Shown in pieces: positions 1 to 6,487 of a DNA stretch of 8,404 nucleotides. Source of the stretch: Candidatus Omnitrophota bacterium (GTDB lineage: Bacteria; Omnitrophota; Gorgyraeia; Zapsychrales; Fredricksoniimonadaceae). Within the stretch, counting starts at the first letter, position 1. Each line of letters begins with the position of its first letter. A model generated the notes under the pieces. The model was not told the DNA's origin and made no database searches. It saw only the letters and a list, made by a program, of their open reading frames with translations. The DNA lies in the NCBI GenBank assembly GCA_016206745.1, contig JACQQW010000043.1, positions 1 to 8,404 of the forward strand. Direction: 5' to 3'. A program made the translations under genes and the position numbers.

Positions 1-907
1 ATGTTTTTTGGTCTTTATAATCAAAACAAAACCCCTCAAAAACTTTTTTAGTAGTCAGCGTCGCGGCCAAAGGCAAATACCCGCCGGTGAGTCCTTTGGC
101 CAGGCACAGGAAATCCGGAGTCACCCCTTCATGCCGGCAGGCGAACATTTTGCCCGTGCGGCCAAAACCGGTGGCCACTTCGTCGGCAATTAAAAACACT
201 TTGTGGCGGGTGCACAGCTCGCGGAATTTTCTTAATACACCCTTGGGCCAAATCAACATGCCTGCCGCGCCCTGCACAAGAGGCTCAACGATCAACGCCG
301 CCACACGGCCGGCTTGCTTCGCACATAACCGCTCGAACTCTTCCACAGCCTCCCAACCCTGGCCTTTAAGACCATGTGTTTTGAATGTGAGGCCGCGGTA
401 AACTTTGTGGAACAAATCAATGCCTCCAACGCTGACGCTGCCCAACGTGTCCCCGTGGTAGGAATTGCTTAAATGCGCCAGCATCTGTTTGGGCGGATGG
501 CCGGTGTTTTGCCAGTATTGATAGGCCATTTTCAAGGCAATTTCAACCGCGGTGGAGCCATTGTCCGAATAGAACACCTTATTCAACCCCTTAGGGGCGA
601 TATTAATCAATTGTTTGGCCAGTTCAACTGCCGGCGTATTGGCCAAACCCAATAGGGTCGAGTGGCTGACTTTATCGATTTGTTTTTTAATGGCCGCATC
701 GATCGTGGGATGGCGATGGCCATGCACATTCACCCACAAGGACGAAACACCGTCGATATACCGCCTGCCTTTGGTATCGATCAAATGCACGCCCCCGGCC
801 CGGTCAATGATCAACGGCTCTTCCCGCACCCAGTCCTTCATTTGCGTGAAGGGGTGCCAAAGGTATTGTTTGTCTATTTGTTTTAATCGACGGGTATGGC
901 CTTGCAT
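1..907 (-). CDS. bioA: Adenosylmethionine-8-amino-7-oxononanoate aminotransferase (DAPA synthase), 3' end cut by window edge
   Basis: PLP enzyme that converts 7-keto-8-aminopelargonate (KAPA) to 7,8-diaminopelargonate (DAPA), the third ring-assembly intermediate of biotin synthesis; cytoplasmic. I translated 302 codons from an ATG at 907 to the left edge without a stop or frameshift. Class III aminotransferase landmarks, in order: WHPFTQM (residues 18-23), [13 protein letters not shown] (55-67), [15 protein letters not shown] (114-128), [13 protein letters not shown] (150-162), [12 protein letters not shown] (241-252, PLP-ring Asp242) and LAKGLTGG (269-276) with the Schiff-base lysine K271, close to K274 of E. 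coli BioA. The family is about 430 residues, so roughly the last 130 are outside the window. The start overlaps the end of bioD by 25 nt; AAGGA lies 12 nt upstream of the ATG, and the N-terminus fits the family. BioA normally uses SAM as amino donor; some relatives use lysine, which I cannot decide here. Identity is secure. Confidence 0.95.
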   Translation of the reverse strand, partial: MQGHTRRLKQIDKQYLWHPFTQMKDWVREEPLIIDRAGGVHLIDTKGRRYIDGVSSLWVNVHGHRHPTIDAAIKKQIDKVSHSTLLGLANTPAVELAKQLINIAPKGLNKVFYSDNGSTAVEIALKMAYQYWQNTGHPPKQMLAHLSNSYHGDTLGSVSVGGIDLFHKVYRGLTFKTHGLKGQGWEAVEEFERLCAKQAGRVAALIVEPLVQGAAGMLIWPKGVLRKFRELCTRHKVFLIADEVATGFGRTGKMFACRHEGVTPDFLCLAKGLTGGYLPLAATLTTKKVFEGFCFDYKDQKT

Positions 908-1545
908 TGGCGTAGAATTTCCTTCTCGCTCAGATGTTTTAAGTAAGGAATGGTGCCCAAAACTTTCACCTTGGACAAACGTTGGATTTCGACCGGATTG
1001 GTGCGTTCGGCGATGCTTTTTTCGTTGGGATTGGTATCGCTAAACAGTATGCCTTTGATCTTTAACCCATGGGCCTTGGCTTGATGGACAGTCAAAAGTG
1101 TATGATTAATGGTACCCAAGCCTAAACGGGCAATGATGATGACCTCAGCCTTCAAATCATGGATTAAATCCGCATTGTAATAATTTTTTTTCAACGGAAC
1201 CATCAAACCGCCGGCCCCTTCAATGAGCAAAAGGTCATGGCACAGGCACAATCGCGCGAAAGAACGAAAAATCCTGTCCATGTTCACTCTTTTACCCGCC
1301 CGGTGGAAGGCCAAGTGCGGCGATAGGGGTTCCGGCGCATAACAGGGATTGATGTCCATTAAATGGTCATCGATGTTAAGCGCTTCTTTTAAAAAAGCGG
1401 CGTCATTGCCGGCGCATTGCACCGGCTTCATCACGCCCACATTGTACCCTTGGGCTTTATACAATGTTCCCAGGACCAGGGTGGCAATGGTTTTGCCGAC
1501 GTGGGTGTCCGTGCCGGTGATAAAAATCGCTTTATTTTTGCGCAT
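883..1545 (-). CDS. bioD: Dethiobiotin synthetase
   Basis: ATP-dependent carboxylation and ring closure of DAPA to dethiobiotin; cytoplasmic, homodimeric in the family. The 220-residue length matches E. coli BioD (about 224). Visible motifs: P-loop GTDTHVGKT (11-19, with K18 and T19), MKPVQ (39-43; K40 corresponds to the substrate-binding Lys37 of E. coli), D48 in [18 protein letters not shown] (107-118, the acidic E109 and the GAGG turn), [12 protein letters not shown] (141-152) and TNP (182-184), the asparagine region that contacts the nucleotide base. The P-loop has His at the position of Glu12 in E. coli; this site varies in the family. The gene starts inside the 3' end of bioC (14-nt overlap) and its own end overlaps bioA, which suggests translational coupling. 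I see no strong Shine-Dalgarno at its ATG, consistent with reinitiation. Function by family knowledge; identity is secure. Confidence 0.96.
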   Translation of the reverse strand: MRKNKAIFITGTDTHVGKTIATLVLGTLYKAQGYNVGVMKPVQCAGNDAAFLKEALNIDDHLMDINPCYAPEPLSPHLAFHRAGKRVNMDRIFRSFARLCLCHDLLLIEGAGGLMVPLKKNYYNADLIHDLKAEVIIIARLGLGTINHTLLTVHQAKAHGLKIKGILFSDTNPNEKSIAERTNPVEIQRLSKVKVLGTIPYLKHLSEKEILRQCKAIPVD

Positions 1546-2308
1546 AGGCCCAAATCACTTCAAAAGAAGCGCAAATGCCGGCATTGTAAGGAAAGTGTTT
1601 ATGATAATACTCATCGACTCTGGCCAGCATCTGTTTGCCTAAAAATATTGTGTCCAAATCTGTGGTATTGGCGCCGATGGCTTTCAGCCATTGCAAAAGT
1701 TCAAATACATTCTTAAATTCGATTTTAATGAGTTCGAAATCAATGTCCACATGCCCAAAGCCGGCCCGGCCCAAAGCTTCACGGGTTTGGTCCACGCCGG
1801 GCAATGACCGCGCCTTAAACTGGGGGTTGTTGGCCGTCAGCGATAAGAACAGTTCTTCACAGGTGCGGCCGCCGAAAAGCGTGATATTAAAGACCGCCCC
1901 GGGCCGTAAAATCCGGTAGGCCTCTTGAAACGCGGCAGAAAGGTCTTCGGCCCATTGATAGGCCAGGCTCGACAAAAGCAGATCAAAAGTTTCTGCCTTA
2001 AACGGCAGGGCCTGGGCATCCGCCTGCACCCAATCGATGGGAATGCCTTCATGTAATTGGCGGGCCTTGCCTAACATTCCCTCGGACAGGTCCAGCCCCA
2101 CAATGGCGCTTTCCGGAAAGAAAAACTTGGCCTTATTGGCCACATAGCCGGTGCCGCAGCCCACATCCAAAATGCGGGCCGCGTCCAGGCGCGCGGTCTT
2201 TTTGACCAGCTCACGGCCGATCTCTTTGTGCAGGCTGGTCAGGATATCGTATTGGTCGGCGGCGTCGGTGAAGGCTTTGCGTACTTTATCCGTAAATATG
2301 GTCCACAT
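1532..2308 (-). CDS. bioC: Malonyl-ACP O-methyltransferase
   Basis: SAM-dependent methyltransferase that caps the free carboxyl of malonyl-ACP (or CoA), so that fatty-acid synthase can extend it to pimeloyl-ACP methyl ester, the precursor arm of biotin. The 258 residues match the usual BioC size. Class I methyltransferase motifs are in place: ILDVGCGTGY (46-55, SAM glycine loop), acidic D73 in GLDLSEGML (motif II), QADAQALPF (96-103, D97) and FDLLLSSLAYQW (108-119). BioC-specific signs, as opposed to a generic ubiE-like enzyme, are the N-terminal AFTDAADQYD segment and LKAIGAN (208-214), the counterpart of the LKGIGA stretch of E. coli BioC. The ATG lies 1 nt after the stop of the bioH-like gene (stop TAA, then T, then ATG) and no clear Shine-Dalgarno is seen, so translation is probably coupled. 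It overlaps bioD by 14 nt. The bioC-bioH pairing in one operon strengthens both calls. Confidence 0.94.
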   Translation of the reverse strand: MWTIFTDKVRKAFTDAADQYDILTSLHKEIGRELVKKTARLDAARILDVGCGTGYVANKAKFFFPESAIVGLDLSEGMLGKARQLHEGIPIDWVQADAQALPFKAETFDLLLSSLAYQWAEDLSAAFQEAYRILRPGAVFNITLFGGRTCEELFLSLTANNPQFKARSLPGVDQTREALGRAGFGHVDIDFELIKIEFKNVFELLQWLKAIGANTTDLDTIFLGKQMLARVDEYYHKHFPYNAGICASFEVIWAYAQK

Positions 2309-2309
2309 A

Positions 2310-3110
2310 TTAACTAATCAAAAAATCCTCCAGCAAGCGATTATACTCCTCAACTTCCGTCAAAAACGGTAAATGGCCGCATTCGTCGATAAAATCAAAT
2401 CGCGCATTATACGCATGCCCGGCGACCCAATCCATGATTTCGCGCGGGCAAATGTAATCTCCGCTGCCCGTGATAAACTGCAAAGGACAAATCACCGAGG
2501 ACAATCGGTCCCGCAAGTCCGCTTTTTCCAAGATATCCAAAAACGCCTTCAATGCTTCCCTGCGGGGCACGGGGTCCCCGGCGCGCAACTGTTTGACCCA
2601 CTGGGACCGTGGGCCCTCGCGTTCCTTCATGGTAAACAAGGACCGGAAAAAAATGTCCAGCACCGCGGTATAGTCCCCGTTGAATTGCCCGCTTAATTTA
2701 CGTATTTTGTCGATATCAAGGCCCGCGGGATAATTGGGTCCGCGGGCAAATTTAGGGATGGCCCCCACAAAAGACATGCGCATAATATGACCGGCCATCA
2801 TGCGGTAAAGTTCCAGGGCCACTAAACCGCCGAACGAAGAAGCGGCCACGCTGATATAAGCGGCGCCAATGGCATTTAAAATTTGCCGGATATCCACGGC
2901 CATTTCATTAAGGCCCACCGGCATCCAATCGCTTTCGCCATGGCCGGGTAAATCAACCGTAATGACCTGATACGCACGGGCCAAAGATTCCTTTTGCGCC
3001 GACCACCAGTGGCCCGAGGCGCCGAAGCCATGGATAAAAAGCACCGGCTCGCCGGAACCGGCAATGTCGTAATGCCAAATCAAACCGCGATTGGTTTTTA
3101 ATTGCGCCAT
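2310..3110 (-). CDS. bioH: Pimeloyl-ACP methyl ester carboxylesterase-like alpha/beta hydrolase
   Basis: Alpha/beta hydrolase expected to remove the methyl group from pimeloyl-ACP methyl ester, ending chain elongation and releasing pimeloyl-ACP for BioF. With the ATG at 3110 (MAQLKTNRGL) the protein is 266 residues. An in-frame ATG at 3152 would add 14 residues and overlap bioF by 31 nt; I prefer 3110 because the added residues resemble nothing in the family and 3110 sits 11 nt after the bioF stop. Seen: oxyanion HGFG (27-30), nucleophile elbow A-S-S-F-G with Ser92, Asp218 in GSGD, and His246 in CGHLPF, a complete catalytic triad. The first small residue of the elbow is Ala rather than the usual Gly, which the fold allows. 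The hydrolase superfamily is broad, so the BioH role rests mainly on its position between bioF and bioC. It could equally be one of the named non-homologous-context substitutes (BioG, BioK or BioV types); the length and triad fit BioH best. Confidence 0.85.
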   Translation of the reverse strand: MAQLKTNRGLIWHYDIAGSGEPVLFIHGFGASGHWWSAQKESLARAYQVITVDLPGHGESDWMPVGLNEMAVDIRQILNAIGAAYISVAASSFGGLVALELYRMMAGHIMRMSFVGAIPKFARGPNYPAGLDIDKIRKLSGQFNGDYTAVLDIFFRSLFTMKEREGPRSQWVKQLRAGDPVPRREALKAFLDILEKADLRDRLSSVICPLQFITGSGDYICPREIMDWVAGHAYNARFDFIDECGHLPFLTEVEEYNRLLEDFLIS

Positions 3111-3121
3111 AATAAATTTCT

Positions 3122-4285
3122 TTATAAACTCTTCATGCCTTCTAACAAACAATCCAAATCTTCCTTCGTATGCGTCGCCGTCACTGTCACCCGCAAACGC
3201 GCGGCATAGACCGGCACCGTCGGGGGGCGCATGGCCTGCACAAAAATATTCTGCTCTAACAAACGGCCCGACATGGCCACGGCCCGGGCCGCATTTTTGA
3301 CCAATACCGGTATAATGGGCGTGTTTGAATTCATCGTGTCGAACCCTAAAGCTTTTAAACCCGTCCGTATATAACCGGCATTGGACTTTAACTGTTCCCG
3401 GCGCTGCTGTCCCTCAGGGCCGCCGATGATACCGACGGCACAGCGGGCCGCCGCGGCCAAAGCCGGTGGCATGGCAGTGGTGTATATAAAACTGCGGGCA
3501 TGGTTGATCAAATACTCCCGCAGTTCTTTGCCGCCGCACACATAGGCGCCCAAACACCCCGCGGCCTTGGACAATGTTCCCATCTGTATATCAATGTCCG
3601 CGCCCAAACCCATTGCCTCGGCCAGGCCGCCGCCGTTTTCCCCCAGCACACCGAAGGCATGCGCTTCATCCACCATGACCCATGCGTCATACCGCCGGGC
3701 AAGGGCAACTATGGTGTTTAATGGCGCGGCGTCCCCATCCATGCTGAAAACACTGTCCGTCACAATCAATCTTTTTTTATATCCGGTGGACTGCTTGAGA
3801 GCCTCCTCGAGGGCTTGCATGTCCCCGTGCGGATAACGCTTAAATTCCGCCCGGCTTAAGATGATGCCGTCGACAATGGAGGCATGGTTGAACTTATCCG
3901 CGAAAATGATGTCGCCGCGGCCAAAGAGCGCGGAAATAGCCCCGGTATTGGCCGCATAGCCGCTGTTGAATACTAAAGCGCTTTGGGTCTTTTTCAAATC
4001 CGCCAGTGCCGTTTCTAATTCTTCATGCGGGGCCATATTGCCGCACACGAGCCTGGAAGCGCCGGCGCCGAAACCGTATTGCGCCATGGCGCGGGAAGCG
4101 GCAGAATATAGCCGTGGGTCATTGGCCAGGCCCAAATAATCATTGGAACAAAAATTAATTACCTCTTTGCCGTCAATGGTGGTCCTTGACGATTGAGGGC
4201 TGGAACAGGTGCGTAAATGCCGGCGCAGATTTTTTTGCTGTAAATCTTCTAAATGATCGGTCAACCAATCCTGATTCATCGCCAT
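3122..4285 (-). CDS. bioF: 8-amino-7-oxononanoate synthase (KAPA synthase)
   Basis: PLP-dependent alpha-oxoamine synthase that condenses pimeloyl-ACP/CoA with L-alanine to give KAPA, the first committed ring-assembly step; cytoplasmic. The 387 residues match the family (E. coli 384). Landmarks: INFCSNDYLGLA (43-54), GFGAGASRLVCGN (71-83), FNSGYAAN (106-113), FNHASIVDG (132-140, His134 stacking on the PLP ring), VDEAHAFGVLG (205-215, Asp206 and His209) and GTLSKAAGCLGAYVCG (236-251) with the Schiff-base Lys240. Glycine C-acetyltransferase and 5-aminolevulinate synthase share this fold, but the biotin-operon context settles the assignment. Two starts are possible: ATG at 4285 (10-nt overlap with birA) and ATG at 4279, which forms an ATGA overlap with the birA stop. 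A GGGG stretch about 10 nt upstream could serve either. Translational coupling with birA is likely. Confidence 0.96.
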   Translation of the reverse strand: MAMNQDWLTDHLEDLQQKNLRRHLRTCSSPQSSRTTIDGKEVINFCSNDYLGLANDPRLYSAASRAMAQYGFGAGASRLVCGNMAPHEELETALADLKKTQSALVFNSGYAANTGAISALFGRGDIIFADKFNHASIVDGIILSRAEFKRYPHGDMQALEEALKQSTGYKKRLIVTDSVFSMDGDAAPLNTIVALARRYDAWVMVDEAHAFGVLGENGGGLAEAMGLGADIDIQMGTLSKAAGCLGAYVCGGKELREYLINHARSFIYTTAMPPALAAAARCAVGIIGGPEGQQRREQLKSNAGYIRTGLKALGFDTMNSNTPIIPVLVKNAARAVAMSGRLLEQNIFVQAMRPPTVPVYAARLRVTVTATHTKEDLDCLLEGMKSL

Positions 4286-5238
4286 TGGCTTACATCCCCG
4301 GCCATTTTTTTAATGACGGCCCCGGAGTCTTGACGGATAAGCAGACCGCCGTCGCTGTCTAAATCGAACGCCACGCCTTCCACCGTGCCGCCCGGGTCGC
4401 TGACACGCACCCTTTTGCTCAAAGTGATGGAATATCTTTTCCATGCTTCAATGACCGGCTTGAATCCGCCATGGTTTAAGGTCCCATACCAAAATTCCAA
4501 AGAACGCAAGATTTCCTGCAGCACGGCAACACGGTCAAATGATGTTCCGGTTTCCATTTTCAGGGACGTCGCTTCGGGCACCAGATGCCCGGCGGCGGCA
4601 TTGACGTTCAGCCCGATGCCGATGACCAAAAATTTCACCTGGTCCATTTCAGCGCGCAGTTCCGTCAATATGCCGGCCAATTTACGCCCGCCGGTCAACA
4701 CATCATTGGGCCATTTGATCCGGGCCTTGACCGTGGACACCTTTTCTATCGCTTCTGCCAAAGCCACGGCCGCCATCAAGGTCAATTGCGCCATTTGGGC
4801 GGGAGAAAATTGGGGACGCAAAATCAAAGAACAGTAGACCCCCTTGGCCTTGGGCGATGCCCAAGCCCGGCCCAGCCTCCCCCGGCCTTTGGTCTGCGCT
4901 TCGGCGCAGACAACCGTGCCCTCAGGCGCGCCGTCCATGCCTAAACGAAACGCTTCATCCATGGTCGATCCGGCCGTTTCAAACGCAACGATGTGCCGGC
5001 CCATGATTTTTGTTTTCAAACCAAATTGGATTTCATGGGGCAGCAGCTTGTCGGGTACGGCTTCCAACTTATATCCCAAATGCGGCACCGCGGCGATGTC
5101 ATAGCCGTCCTGGCGCATTTGGTCGATGTATTTCCACACCGCCGACCGGCTGACTTTCAACTGCTCGCTCATTTCCTCGCCGGAAACGTAGCCGCCGGAT
5201 TGTTTTAGAAAATGGATAATTTTTTCTTTCATAGGCAC
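4276..5238 (-). CDS. birA: Bifunctional biotin-protein ligase and biotin operon repressor
   Basis: Activates biotin to biotinyl-5'-AMP and transfers it to the biotin carrier domain of carboxylases; the same adenylate makes it a DNA-binding repressor. Counted from the GTG at 5238 (320 residues): winged helix-turn-helix at about 4-60 (VSRSAVWKYIDQMRQDGYDI is the recognition region), ligase domain from about 80, with ETAGSTMDEA (87-96), the adenylate loop GRGRLGRAW (118-126), KWPNDVL (175-181) with the catalytic-type Lys175, GIGLNVN (207-213), and a C-terminal SH3-like domain from about 274. The N-terminal HTH marks it as class II (regulatory), and a matching operator lies in front of the operon. 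Start: GTG at 5238 has GGGAGGG 6 nt upstream; ATG at 5232 gives MKEKII, closer to the usual family N-terminus. I cannot decide between them. Unlike E. coli, birA here is second gene of the operon it should control, so it should be autoregulated. Confidence 0.96.
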   Translation of the reverse strand: MPMKEKIIHFLKQSGGYVSGEEMSEQLKVSRSAVWKYIDQMRQDGYDIAAVPHLGYKLEAVPDKLLPHEIQFGLKTKIMGRHIVAFETAGSTMDEAFRLGMDGAPEGTVVCAEAQTKGRGRLGRAWASPKAKGVYCSLILRPQFSPAQMAQLTLMAAVALAEAIEKVSTVKARIKWPNDVLTGGRKLAGILTELRAEMDQVKFLVIGIGLNVNAAAGHLVPEATSLKMETGTSFDRVAVLQEILRSLEFWYGTLNHGGFKPVIEAWKRYSITLSKRVRVSDPGGTVEGVAFDLDSDGGLLIRQDSGAVIKKMAGDVSQWR

Positions 5239-5241
5239 TGC

Positions 5242-5278
5242 TTTCCCTCCCCTAACCCCTCCTCAAGGGGAGGGGAAA
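5242..5278. repeat. C/G-rich palindromic repeat between nifS and birA (copy 1)
   Basis: On the plus strand TTTCCCTCCCC (5242-5252) pairs with GGGGAGGGGAAA (5267-5278) apart from one unpaired base; an inner alternative pairs CCCCTCC (5256-5262) with GGAGGGG (5269-5275). The middle contains the CTAACCC motif also present in the second copy at 8357-8404, which is in the opposite orientation. The element covers the final codons and stop of nifS and ends 3 nt before the birA GTG. It has no T-run directly after the stem on either strand, so I do not call it a terminator. It looks like a member of a dispersed REP-like family; whether it is abundant in the genome cannot be seen from this window. Confidence 0.7.
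5245..5251 (-). promoter_or_regulatory. Shine-Dalgarno-like GGGAGGG for birA, provided by the repeat
   Basis: On the minus strand GGGAGGG lies 6 nt before the GTG at 5238 and 12 nt before the ATG at 5232. The spacing favours the GTG start. These bases are also an arm of the palindromic repeat, so hairpin folding in the mRNA could hide or expose the site. The role is inferred from position. Confidence 0.5.
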
Positions 5279-6403
5279 TTGAGTTTTAATTTTCAGTTGC
5301 TCGATAAAATATTGAATCTCCGCTTCTGTGGTCCAGCGGCCGAGGGTGATGCGCAAAGAACCCAGGGCCATGCGGTCGGATGAGCCGATGGCTTTGAGCA
5401 CATGCGACGGCGCCAACTGTCCGGATGTGCATGCTGAGCCTGCCGAACAGGCAATGCCGGCTATGTCCAGGGCCGCGACCAGTCCCTCTCCATCGGTATT
5501 TTCAAAAGAAAAATGAGCATTATTGGGCAATCGCCGGATGCGGTGGCCGTTTAAAACTGCGCGGGGAATTTCTTTTAACACGGCCCCTATGAGGGCGTCA
5601 CGCAGGGTCTGTTGGGTTTTCATTTCTTGTGCCATGGCCTGGCGGCACAAGGCCGCGGCTTTCCCCAACCCCGCAATGCCCGCCGTATTTTGGGTCGAGG
5701 CCCGGCGGCTGCGCTCCTGGTCCCCGCCTAACAATAGAGATCCGCACAGAACGCCTTTGCGCATATATAAGGCCCCCGCTCCTTGCGGCCCATAAAATTT
5801 ATGCGCCGACAAAGAACTGAAATCACAATGCAGATCGCCCACATGCGCCGGGATATGTCCTGCCGTCTGGGCCATGTCCACCAATAGGTAGACCCCTCTT
5901 GCGCGGGCCAAACGGCCGATATCGGCGATGGGTTGGATAACGCCGATTTCATTATTCGCATGGCCTACGGCAATTAAAATGGTATCGGGTTGCAAGGCCG
6001 CTTCCACCGCCCCGACGGAAATAGTCCCGTCTTGATCAGGCGCAACATAACTGATGGTATACCCCTCCTCCAACAGCCGTTTGGCCGGCTCAAGAATGGA
6101 ATGATGCTCTATGGCGGAAACCACCAAATGCCCGCCCTTGTCTTTTAATGAACGGGCAACACCGGATATCACGTGGTTATTGGCCTCCGTGGCCCCGGAG
6201 GTAAAAACAATTTCCGACGGGTGCGCGCCTAACAAGGAGGCCAGTTCTTCGCGCGCCTCTTCAATGGCACAACGGGCGCGGCGGCCAAAGGCATGCGGGC
6301 TTAAGGCATTGCCGAAGCGCTCGGACCAAAACGGACGCATGGCCTCGATAACAGCGGGATCGCATGGGGTTGTCGCGGCATGGTCTAAATAAATAGGGGG
6401 CAT
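5252..6403 (-). CDS. Cysteine desulfurase (NifS/IscS family), first gene of the biotin operon
   Basis: PLP enzyme that takes sulfur from L-cysteine as a persulfide for Fe-S cluster assembly. Numbering from the ATG at 6403 (383 residues): YLDHAATTP (5-13), FTSGATEANN (67-76), IEHHSI (98-103, His on the PLP ring), GHANNEIGVIQP (147-158), VDMAQTAGH (175-183), SLSAHKFYGPQG (197-208) with PLP-lysine K202, and CSAGSACTSG (319-328) with the nucleophilic Cys325. These residues match the NifS/IscS group rather than SufS or CsdA. A TTG at 6409 could extend the frame by two codons but is unlikely. The tail FPLPLRRG and the stop are encoded by the palindromic repeat. A BirA operator and promoter lie directly upstream, so expression should follow biotin demand. 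Inferred job: supplying sulfur for the Fe-S clusters of biotin synthase, one of which is consumed as sulfur donor during turnover. A general house-keeping role is the alternative. Confidence 0.93.
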   Translation of the reverse strand: MPPIYLDHAATTPCDPAVIEAMRPFWSERFGNALSPHAFGRRARCAIEEAREELASLLGAHPSEIVFTSGATEANNHVISGVARSLKDKGGHLVVSAIEHHSILEPAKRLLEEGYTISYVAPDQDGTISVGAVEAALQPDTILIAVGHANNEIGVIQPIADIGRLARARGVYLLVDMAQTAGHIPAHVGDLHCDFSSLSAHKFYGPQGAGALYMRKGVLCGSLLLGGDQERSRRASTQNTAGIAGLGKAAALCRQAMAQEMKTQQTLRDALIGAVLKEIPRAVLNGHRIRRLPNNAHFSFENTDGEGLVAALDIAGIACSAGSACTSGQLAPSHVLKAIGSSDRMALGSLRITLGRWTTEAEIQYFIEQLKIKTQFPLPLRRG

Positions 6404-6411
6404 AAGCAAAT

Positions 6412-6440
6412 ATACTAACTTTTTTGGGATTTATTGTCAA
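6412..6440 (-). promoter_or_regulatory. Promoter of the biotin operon (in front of nifS)
   Basis: Reading the minus strand: a perfect -35 TTGACA (6440-6435), a 17-bp spacer and a -10 TAGTAT (6417-6412, 4 of 6 consensus bases). The predicted transcription start is about 6405, only about two bases before the nifS ATG at 6403. No Shine-Dalgarno precedes that ATG, so the operon mRNA may be leaderless or nearly so. A shifted -10, TATATT (6414-6409), is a closer hexamer but needs a 20-bp spacer. The -35 lies inside the left half of the BirA operator. Confidence 0.7.
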
Positions 6441-6465
6441 CTAAGTCATGTCCATGAGTTAACAA
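6434..6465. promoter_or_regulatory. BirA operator (biotin box)
   Basis: Inverted repeat TTGTCAAC (6434-6441) - 16 nt - GTTAACAA (6458-6465), with one mismatch between arms; one flanking base on each side extends the arms to 9 bp. This is the layout and sequence of known BirA sites (E. coli type TTGTAAAC/GTTTACAA, Bacillus type TTGTTAAC/GTTAACAA, with a spacer of about this size). It lies in the only sizeable gap upstream of the bio genes and overlaps the -35 TTGACA, so binding would exclude RNA polymerase. The regulator, birA, is the second gene downstream. Confidence 0.85.
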
Positions 6466-6487
6466 TGGTTGGGCGGGAAAAACGGAG

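Noticed and set aside
87..401. Plus-strand open frames across the bioA region and elsewhere (for example 615-1043 and 7365-7907)
   Set aside because: They lie antisense to strongly recognisable minus-strand genes, show no family-like motifs and have the composition expected of shadow frames.
3111..3152. Longer start of the bioH-like gene (ATG at 3152)
   Set aside because: The extra 14 residues do not resemble BioH N-termini and would overlap bioF by 31 nt; the ATG at 3110 fits better.
5242..5278. Rho-independent terminator between nifS and birA
   Set aside because: The stem is strong but no run of T follows directly on the minus strand, and the downstream genes belong to the same pathway and regulon.
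6404..6409. TTG start of the cysteine desulfurase at 6409
   Set aside because: The ATG two codons later gives the usual N-terminus (MPPIYLDHAATTP) and fits the predicted transcription start.
6404..6487. Riboswitch or attenuator in the leader of the biotin operon
   Set aside because: The predicted leader is only a few bases long, and the inverted repeat matches a protein operator instead.
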